9,430 nt of DNA from DASZHJ01 sp035280245 (GTDB lineage: Bacteria; Pseudomonadota; Alphaproteobacteria; ATCC43930; CGMCC-115725), in NCBI GenBank assembly GCA_035280245.1, contig DATEGF010000255.1:1-9430 (forward strand), given 5' to 3'. Below, one piece after another: positions 4,511 to 9,430 of this stretch. The translations under genes were made by a program, and so were the position numbers. The notes beneath the pieces were generated by a model that saw nothing but the letters and a program-made list of their open reading frames with translations, ran no database searches and was not told the origin of the DNA. Numbering within the stretch: the stretch's first letter is position 1; the number at the start of each line of letters is the position of its first letter.

Positions 4511-7267
4511 GTGATCGAGCACCGGACGCCGCCGGCCCCCGAGCCGCTCGATCCCGCGCTTCGCCGCCGGAGCGTCCTCCTCGTGCTCTGCATCACCCTC
4601 TCGGCCGTCGCCTCGCCGGCGCTCCTGGCCGTCTTGCTCTGGGCCCAACATCAGGCGCCGCTGTTCCCCCTCGGCGGCGTGCCGCTGATCGCGGCGCTGC
4701 TGGTCGGGAGCGTTGCCTGTGGTGTCGCTGCGTTGTGGCGCAGCCTCGATGCGATCGCGCGCGACTTCGTCGCCCGCGACGACAGCGAGCACGAGCAGAT
4801 CATCATCCGCGTCATCTTCGGCAGCCTCGTCTTCGACTACGCCATGGCGGCGCTCAGTTTCCATCGCGACGACCCCAGTATCGCGACGGGCGCGCTCGCC
4901 ATGGGCATCGGGGTCGTGGTCGGATGGTTCCTGCTGCTGCACTTGATCATGAGTCCGGGCCGATCGATCTGGCGGCGCAATCTCGCCATGCTGATCGACC
5001 TCGGGTTCCTGTCGATCTACCTGCATTTCGGCGGCGGCTCGGCGGCGGCCTGGTTCGGGCTCTATCTGTGGCTCGGCATCGGCTATGGACTGCGCTACGG
5101 CCTCAAGCCGCTGCTCTACTCGACGGCGATCGCCTTCATCGGCTTCACGGCGGTTATCGCGACGACGCCCTACTGGTACGACCGCCTGCCGATGTCGCTC
5201 GGCCTGTTGTTCGCCCTCCTGGTGCTACCCGCCTACCTCACCACGCTGATCCGCAACTTGACCGAGGCGAAGGCGCAGGCGGATGCGGCGAACGCCGCCA
5301 AGAGCCGCTTCCTCGCGATCATGAGCCACGAGCTCCGCACGCCGCTCAACGCGATGATCGGCATGGATGCGATCCTGCGGCGCACCCGGCTCGACGCGCG
5401 CCAGCGCGACATGCTGGCGACCATGAATTCCTCGGCGCGCGCGCTGCTCGCCCTCATCAACGACATCCTCGACATCTCCAAGATCGAGGCCGGCAAGTTC
5501 GCGCCGACCATCGAGCCCTTCGACCTGCACGCGGTACTGAACGGCACGCTCGCAATGCTGCGGCCACAGGCTGCCGCCAAGGACCTGAAGCTCGATTGCC
5601 GAATCGACCCGGACCTGCCTTACGCGCTCAAGGGCTGGCCGCACCAGCTCCGCCAGATCGTCACCAACCTGGTCGCGAACGCGATCAAGTTCACGGACAA
5701 GGGCCGGATCTCCCTCACCGTCGATGCGCTCGGCGTCGATGAGCAGCAGGCGAGCCTGCGGCTCGCGGTCCGCGACGAGGGCATCGGCGTGCCGGCCGAG
5801 GCGCAGAGCCGGATCTTCGAGCTCTTCACCCAGGCCGACGGCGCGGTGACTCGGCGCTACGGCGGCACGGGCCTCGGCCTCGCGATCGTCAAGCAGCTGG
5901 TCGAGCTCATGGGCGGCACGGTGTCTCTCACCAGCACGCCCGGCAAAGGCAGCACCTTCACCATCGACCTCGCCTTCCTGCGCGAGCCCGAGCCCGCGAC
6001 CGACAGTATCGACTTGCATGGCCGACTGGTGCTCGCGGTCACCGAGGACGCGGAGCTCTCGACCTGGCTGCACCAGCGCATCGAGGCCTGGCGCGGCACG
6101 CTCCGGAGCTTCAAGGACGTGGCCGCTGCCGCGCATTTCATCGAGAACCGACCCGCCGACGATGGCCGCTCGATTCTGTTCGTCGACGCCCGGCGCGACC
6201 CGGTCGGCGCCCTCAGCGTGACCTCGCGGGCGGGCGGCAACGGGCTCGAGCCGCTGACCCTGCTCCTCGCCGACATGGACCATATGGGGTCGCTCGCGAG
6301 CCTTGCCGGGGCGCGCGTGAGCTCGCTCCTGCGCGAGCCGCTCGACGAAACGCGGCTGCGCCGCGCACTCCATGCGTTGCCCGCGCCCGAGACCGACGCG
6401 CCGGCGATCGAGGGCGAGGAGGAGCGCAAGGCGGGCGAGATCACGCTCACCCACAAACCTCTCAAGATCCTGCTTGCCGAGGACAATGCGCCCAACCGGA
6501 TGATCATCCAGCGCATCCTCGAGCTGGCGGGCCACAGCTGCGTCACCGCCAACGATGGCGAGGAAGCGCTGCAGATCCTCGACCAGGCGGGTATCGATCT
6601 CGTGCTGATGGACATCAACATGCCCGAGCTCAGCGGCTACGAGGCCGCGAAGCTCTTCCGCATGGCGCATCTCGACGAGCCGCGGCTACCGATCTTGGCG
6701 CTGACGGCCGACGCCACCAGCCAGACCGAGCGGCTCTGCCGCGAGGCCGGCATGGACGGCGTGCTCACCAAGCCGATCGAGGCCTCGCAGTTGCTGGCCA
6801 CGATCGAGGCCGTGAGCGAGCGCGTCGCCGCCGGCACGCTGGGGACCGAGGCCGGCACGCCCGGCGTTGTGACGCCGATCGCCCAGCATCCGCGCTACGG
6901 CGTCGACAGCGGCGCGGTGCTGGACGATGCGGCCGTGGAGGCGCTGAAGGCGCTGGGCGCCGGCAGCGACTTCTTCAACGACGTGATCGAGAATTTCCGC
7001 TCGGACGTGCGCGAGATCCTGGACGACATGGCGCGCGCCACGGCCAAGCGCGACCTCCGAGCCTTCCGCGACCACGCCCACTCGCTCCGGAGCAGCGCCG
7101 CGCATATCGGCGCAGTGCGGTTCTATCGCACGCTCTTCGCGCTCCGCGACCTGACCGCGCAGCAGCTCGAGAAGGAGGGCGCGGCGCTCCTCGACAAGCT
7201 TCGCGGCGAGTACACGAAGCTCGACGCGGCGCTCCGCCAGAAGGTCCAAGAAGCACGGCGCGGCTAG
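4511..7267 (+). CDS. rpfC: RpfC-like DSF-sensing membrane hybrid histidine kinase
   Basis: A 918-residue inner-membrane hybrid kinase. Hydrophobic segments at about 21-44, 51-75, 99-118, 125-147, 157-172, 179-194, 201-219 and 228-247 form the sensor. Two features match the RpfC sensor as I recall it: DSEHEQIIIR (91-100; Xanthomonas RpfC has a similar DSEH.Q..IR segment near its N terminus) and YLWLGIGYGLRYG (185-197). Then follow HisKA with His273 (MSHELRTPLN), HATPase with TNLVANAIKF (385-394), DEGIGV (422-427) and GTGLGLAI (452-459), a degenerate receiver (about 502-622), a canonical receiver (651-770; Glu657/Asp658, phospho-acceptor Asp701, Thr732, Lys754), and a C-terminal HPt domain with probable His857 in AHSLRSSAAHIGA. 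The GTG start at 4511 has AGAGGGG ten nt upstream. It lies directly behind the REC-PAS-kinase gene and convergent with rpfF, as in Xanthomonas. It is longer than Xanthomonas RpfC (about 726) because of the N-terminal extension and the extra receiver. Confidence 0.9.
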   Translation: MIEHRTPPAPEPLDPALRRRSVLLVLCITLSAVASPALLAVLLWAQHQAPLFPLGGVPLIAALLVGSVACGVAALWRSLDAIARDFVARDDSEHEQIIIRVIFGSLVFDYAMAALSFHRDDPSIATGALAMGIGVVVGWFLLLHLIMSPGRSIWRRNLAMLIDLGFLSIYLHFGGGSAAAWFGLYLWLGIGYGLRYGLKPLLYSTAIAFIGFTAVIATTPYWYDRLPMSLGLLFALLVLPAYLTTLIRNLTEAKAQADAANAAKSRFLAIMSHELRTPLNAMIGMDAILRRTRLDARQRDMLATMNSSARALLALINDILDISKIEAGKFAPTIEPFDLHAVLNGTLAMLRPQAAAKDLKLDCRIDPDLPYALKGWPHQLRQIVTNLVANAIKFTDKGRISLTVDALGVDEQQASLRLAVRDEGIGVPAEAQSRIFELFTQADGAVTRRYGGTGLGLAIVKQLVELMGGTVSLTSTPGKGSTFTIDLAFLREPEPATDSIDLHGRLVLAVTEDAELSTWLHQRIEAWRGTLRSFKDVAAAAHFIENRPADDGRSILFVDARRDPVGALSVTSRAGGNGLEPLTLLLADMDHMGSLASLAGARVSSLLREPLDETRLRRALHALPAPETDAPAIEGEEERKAGEITLTHKPLKILLAEDNAPNRMIIQRILELAGHSCVTANDGEEALQILDQAGIDLVLMDINMPELSGYEAAKLFRMAHLDEPRLPILALTADATSQTERLCREAGMDGVLTKPIEASQLLATIEAVSERVAAGTLGTEAGTPGVVTPIAQHPRYGVDSGAVLDDAAVEALKALGAGSDFFNDVIENFRSDVREILDDMARATAKRDLRAFRDHAHSLRSSAAHIGAVRFYRTLFALRDLTAQQLEKEGAALLDKLRGEYTKLDAALRQKVQEARRG

Positions 7268-7284
7268 CTTAGCTAGCCGCGCCG
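7256..7284. terminator. probable bidirectional terminator hairpin between rpfC and rpfF
   Basis: A perfect 13-bp inverted repeat, CGGCGCGGCTAGC (7256-7268) and GCTAGCCGCGCCG (7272-7284), encloses a 3-nt loop. It includes the rpfC-like stop codon and lies 33 bp beyond the end of the convergent rpfF gene. No true T run follows on the + strand (CTCTCCACTCCCC), while on the - strand TGCTTCTT follows. It is well placed to end transcription from both sides or protect both mRNA ends. Confidence 0.6.
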
Positions 7285-7317
7285 CTCTCCACTCCCCTCG
7301 ACGTCTTTGTGTCTTGG

Positions 7318-8298
7318 CTATTCAGCCGCGGTGCGGTCGCGCCGCCGGTCCTGCGCCGTCACCAGCCGCGACATCTTGCGCAGGTCCGCCTCGGAGAGAT
7401 CGAGGGCGGTGTCGACCCAGGTGACCGCGATGTCCATGAGCTCATCGATCTTGAGCGGATTGACGCGATCGCGCGCCCGATAGATCGCGCGGTGCGCCGC
7501 GTGCCGGCGTCCATTGCGGCCAATGTACTCGTAGAGCGCCTCCGTGCCGTGGCCGTCGTCGGCGAGCACGTCGACGACACCGATCTCGAAAAGCTCCTCG
7601 GCGGAGTAGATGCGGCCGCTGGTGATCATGCGCTCGGCCTGTGCGGGCGCGATGCGGCGCACCAAGTAGCTGTAGGCGCCCATGCCCGGGAACAGGTTGA
7701 ACAGGATCTCCGGCAGACCGAACTTCGCGCTACGCTCCGCTACGATCAAGTTCGAGGAGAGCGCCGCCTCGAAGCCCCCGCCGAGCGCGTCGCCGCGCAC
7801 GAGCGCCACCGTGATCAGCGGCAGGTTGAGGTTCGTCGCGTTCGAATATCCTTCCTCGACCACCGCGCGGGCGTAGCGAATGAGCGACTCGCGGTCGCGG
7901 CGCCGGATCAAGGTCGCGAAAAGGTCGAGATCGCCGCCCAGGTTCCAGACGCCGGGCATGCGCGAATCCCAGACGATGTACTTCACGGGCGCGTGACCGC
8001 CACCCGCCGCGAAGAGCGTGCGCACCATGTCCTGCAGGCGGCCGATGTCGCGGAGAATCGCCTGGGTGAAACTCGGTCGGCCGAGGAAGTTGAAATAGGC
8101 GAAGAGCACGCCTTCGCTGCTGTCGAAGACGGCCTCCATCTCCTCGAACGGAATGGCGCGGAGCCGCGCCTCGACCGTCGCCGGCGAGATGGCATCGCCA
8201 CGCGCCGGATGCTGCGCGTGGTCGGCTCTGTTGGTCGTTATGTTCGGTAGCGTGACGCTGGTGCGGCCAAGCTCGACGAGTTGGATCTGAGCACTCAT
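7318..8298 (-). CDS. rpfF: RpfF-type DSF synthase (enoyl-CoA hydratase/crotonase fold)
   Basis: A 326-residue crotonase-fold protein closely resembling RpfF, the bifunctional enzyme that dehydrates 3-hydroxyacyl-ACP and releases the cis-2-unsaturated fatty acid signal (DSF). Motifs: PGVWNLGGDLDLF (115-127), VRGDALGGGFEAALSSN (167-183) with Glu177, and FGLPEILFNLFPGMGAYS (193-210) with Glu197. The two glutamates are 20 residues apart, as are the catalytic Glu141 and Glu161 of Xanthomonas RpfF. IYSAEELFEIGVVDVLADDG (230-249) also fits. These features separate it from ordinary enoyl-CoA hydratases. The ATG at 8298-8296 has a strong Shine-Dalgarno AAGGGGA 7 nt upstream. It is about 36 residues longer than Xanthomonas RpfF at the N terminus. 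It converges on the rpfC-like gene, so signal synthase and sensor sit side by side. The exact acyl chain made cannot be told from sequence. Confidence 0.92.
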   Translation of the reverse strand: MSAQIQLVELGRTSVTLPNITTNRADHAQHPARGDAISPATVEARLRAIPFEEMEAVFDSSEGVLFAYFNFLGRPSFTQAILRDIGRLQDMVRTLFAAGGGHAPVKYIVWDSRMPGVWNLGGDLDLFATLIRRRDRESLIRYARAVVEEGYSNATNLNLPLITVALVRGDALGGGFEAALSSNLIVAERSAKFGLPEILFNLFPGMGAYSYLVRRIAPAQAERMITSGRIYSAEELFEIGVVDVLADDGHGTEALYEYIGRNGRRHAAHRAIYRARDRVNPLKIDELMDIAVTWVDTALDLSEADLRKMSRLVTAQDRRRDRTAAE

Positions 8299-8321
8299 TG
8301 CACTATCCCCTTGTACCCTGG

Positions 8322-8346
8322 CGAAGCGCTCCGCCTTTGCGCTTCG
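8322..8346 (-). promoter_or_regulatory. 8-bp hairpin in the rpfF 5' leader
   Basis: CGAAGCGC (8322-8329) and GCGCTTCG (8339-8346) form a perfect stem with a 9-nt loop; on the rpfF strand the loop reads AAAGGCGGA. It ends about 23 nt before the rpfF ATG and just upstream of the AAGGGGA Shine-Dalgarno, so it may affect mRNA stability or ribosome access. The loop contains a GGA, but no binding protein can be assigned from sequence. Confidence 0.4.
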
Positions 8347-8642
8347 GGAATTCGGCTGCGATCCTCATCTCCCCTTTTCATAAACTGTAAAGCATTTGGG
8401 AGCCGCTGTTCTAGCAATATTTTATTAACCACTATGCAGCTATCGGAAAGTATTAAGGAATCTTACTTACACCACTAATGGCGCCTGACTTCTCGCCATG
8501 TACTACGTACAGAGAACGCGTACCTCTACCGGAGCGCGCAAGCGTACAATCGCCGTGGACATTTCTGTGGCAGCCTTGTCCAATCGGGTTAGGGCCTCAC
8601 TCCAAATTAACCGTAAGTGCCGCCGTACCGGAGCCTTGCTGT
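8347..8642. promoter_or_regulatory. divergent intergenic region, AT-rich core, between rpfF and acyl-CoA synthetase
   Basis: No credible gene lies between the rpfF start (8298) and the synthetase start (8685). Bases 8381-8480 are about 36% G+C, the likely location of the rpfF promoter (on the - strand, TTTACA and TTTATGAAAAG occur near 8374-8392), but no confident -35/-10 pair was found. The right half holds a small palindrome TGTAC-tac-GTACA (8499-8511) and GCGTAC direct repeats at 8518-8523 and 8542-8547, possible regulator sites. Two 65-codon open frames here lack ribosome binding sites and any family resemblance. Confidence 0.4.
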
Positions 8643-8656
8643 GACGCAATTGCGTC
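8643..8656. promoter_or_regulatory. perfect 14-bp palindrome, candidate operator
   Basis: GACGCAATTGCGTC is fully self-complementary with no spacer. It lies 28 bp before the ATG of the acyl-CoA synthetase gene, inside the divergent region shared with rpfF. This position and symmetry suit a dimeric repressor or activator site. The cognate protein is not in the window. Confidence 0.4.
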
Positions 8657-8684
8657 GGGCGGCCGCGATGTCTAAACCTCGAGC

Positions 8685-9430
8685 ATGACAGAGACATCCA
8701 CTTTGCGTGCGGCCCTTGATCCGCGCTCCATCGCCGTCATCGGCGCCTCGGAGAATCCGAACAAGATCGGCGGCCGGCCGATCCACTATCTCGCGCGATT
8801 CGGCTTCAAGGGCGCGATCTATCCGATCAATCCGCACCGAGCGGAGCTCCAGGGCCACAAAAGCTACCCCGACCTCGCGAGCCTACCGGAGGCGCCTGAA
8901 CTCGCGATCGTGGCGGTTCCGGGCCAAGCGGCAGTGGCGGCGGTGACCGCCTGCTCCGAGCGCGGCGTCAAGGTCGCGGTCGTGATGGCTTCGGGCTTCG
9001 GCGAGACCGGCGCCGAGGGCGAGGCGCAGGAGCGCGCGATGGTGGCGACCGCCCGCGCCCACAGCATGCGCATCGTCGGCCCCAACACTCAGGGCCTCGC
9101 CAATTTCGGCACCGGCGCCATCGCGAATTTCTCGACCATGTTCCTGGAGTCGCCGCCCGAGGATGGGCCGGTCGCGATCGTGAGCCAGAGCGGCGCCATG
9201 AGCGTGGTGCCGTACGGGCTCCTACGCGCGCGCGGCATCGGCGTCCGCCACACCCACGCCACAGGCAACGACGCCGACGTGACCGCGCCCGAGCTCGCCC
9301 GCGCCGTGCTGGAGGACCCCGAGGTCCGCCTCCTGCTGCTCTACCTCGAATCGATCGCGGACGCCGACGAGCTCGCCGAGGTGGCCGAGGCCGCGCGCCG
9401 GCGGGAGGTTCCCGTGGTCGCCCTCAAGGC
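8685..9430 (+). CDS. NDP-forming acyl-CoA synthetase (acetate-CoA ligase ADP-forming family), 5' part
   Basis: The first 248 residues of a protein cut by the window end. It starts at ATG 8685 (MTETSTLRAALDPRSIAVIG); an in-frame TAA at 8673-8675 with no start codon after it rules out an earlier start. The Shine-Dalgarno is poor. The N-terminal CoA-binding Rossmann domain (AVIGASENPNKIGGRPIHYL, then YPINPHR and PELAIVAVP) and the succinyl-CoA-ligase-like domain (GPNTQGLANF, then AIVSQSGAMS) identify the ADP-forming acetyl/acyl-CoA synthetase family, whose full members have about 700 residues with a C-terminal ATP-grasp domain. They make acyl-CoA from a carboxylic acid, CoA and ATP, giving ADP and phosphate. 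The gene is divergent from rpfF. In Xanthomonas, rpfF sits next to rpfB, an acyl-CoA ligase of the unrelated AMP-forming FadD type, so a role in turnover of DSF or its precursors is only speculation. Confidence 0.88.
   Translation, partial: MTETSTLRAALDPRSIAVIGASENPNKIGGRPIHYLARFGFKGAIYPINPHRAELQGHKSYPDLASLPEAPELAIVAVPGQAAVAAVTACSERGVKVAVVMASGFGETGAEGEAQERAMVATARAHSMRIVGPNTQGLANFGTGAIANFSTMFLESPPEDGPVAIVSQSGAMSVVPYGLLRARGIGVRHTHATGNDADVTAPELARAVLEDPEVRLLLLYLESIADADELAEVAEAARRREVPVVALK

Noticed and set aside
2612..5026. 804-codon open frame on the - strand opposite the two kinase genes
   Set aside because: It is antisense to two well-supported kinases and is rich in Arg/Asp/Glu/Gly in the pattern produced by reading GC-rich genes backwards. 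It spans the gap between two genes and shows no domain.
5225..6670. 481-codon - strand frame opposite the RpfC-like kinase
   Set aside because: Shadow frame: the complementary strand encodes unmistakable HisKA, HATPase and receiver motifs.
7309..8250. 313-codon + strand frame opposite rpfF
   Set aside because: Shadow of the RpfF gene, which has the catalytic residues and a strong ribosome binding site on the other strand.
2583..8480. Similar words (TAACCA, ACTAATG) in the two AT-rich promoter regions flanking the DSF genes
   Set aside because: Spacing between the words differs (about 28 versus 53 bp) and the words are short, so a common operator is not supported.
8527..8634. Direct repeat TACCGGAGC at 8527-8535 and 8626-8634
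   Set aside because: A 9-bp repeat in about 390 bp can easily arise by chance, and there is no third copy or regular spacing.
8281..8675. Two 65-codon + strand frames between rpfF and the acyl-CoA synthetase
   Set aside because: No ribosome binding site, odd composition for this genome, one overlaps the rpfF start, and no family resemblance.

Overview
The window is GC-rich proteobacterial DNA with strong G/C bias at third codon positions and two clearly AT-rich intergenic stretches (about 2571-2617 and 8381-8480). The kinase core at 2858-4474 carries a signature common in alphaproteobacterial histidine kinases (EVLGPLGN..KY..YA.DI..S..HLL), and the mix of metabolic genes also suggests an alphaproteobacterium, perhaps Rhodospirillales-like. 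That taxonomic placement is inference. No tRNA, rRNA, CRISPR array, insertion sequence or integrase was seen.

Left part (1-2536): the 3' end of a class C beta-lactamase-fold serine hydrolase/esterase (+) meets, stop codon on stop codon, a CitE/HpcH-type CoA-ester lyase (-). A 56-bp divergent spacer separates the lyase from a 2-keto-4-pentenoate hydratase-family gene (+). These look like ordinary catabolic genes.

Central part (2537-8298), the main interest: a complete-looking DSF (diffusible signal factor, cis-2-unsaturated fatty acid) quorum-sensing module. Two + strand genes 36 bp apart encode (i) a soluble REC-PAS-HisKA-HATPase protein and (ii) a 918-residue membrane hybrid kinase of RpfC type (TM sensor, HisKA, HATPase, degenerate REC, REC, HPt). 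Convergent to them lies an RpfF-type crotonase-fold DSF synthase with both catalytic glutamates in the correct spacing. The arrangement regulator -> rpfC -> <- rpfF matches the Xanthomonas rpfG(H)C / rpfF locus. The gene in the rpfG position, however, keeps an RpfG-like receiver but carries a histidine kinase where RpfG has its HD-GYP c-di-GMP phosphodiesterase. The expected logic (inference) is: RpfF makes the signal, the RpfC-like kinase senses it at the membrane and relays phosphate via its own REC and HPt, and the REC-PAS-kinase receives it and passes the signal to an unseen regulator.

The leader before the REC-PAS-kinase is about 240 nt of non-coding, hairpin-rich DNA with two mutually exclusive pairings. 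The rpfF leader has a perfect 8-bp hairpin just upstream of a strong Shine-Dalgarno. A 13-bp-stem hairpin between rpfC and rpfF probably ends transcription from both sides.

Right part (8299-9430): a 386-bp divergent intergenic region with a perfect 14-bp palindrome, then the 5' part of an NDP-forming acyl-CoA synthetase (+), cut by the window end.
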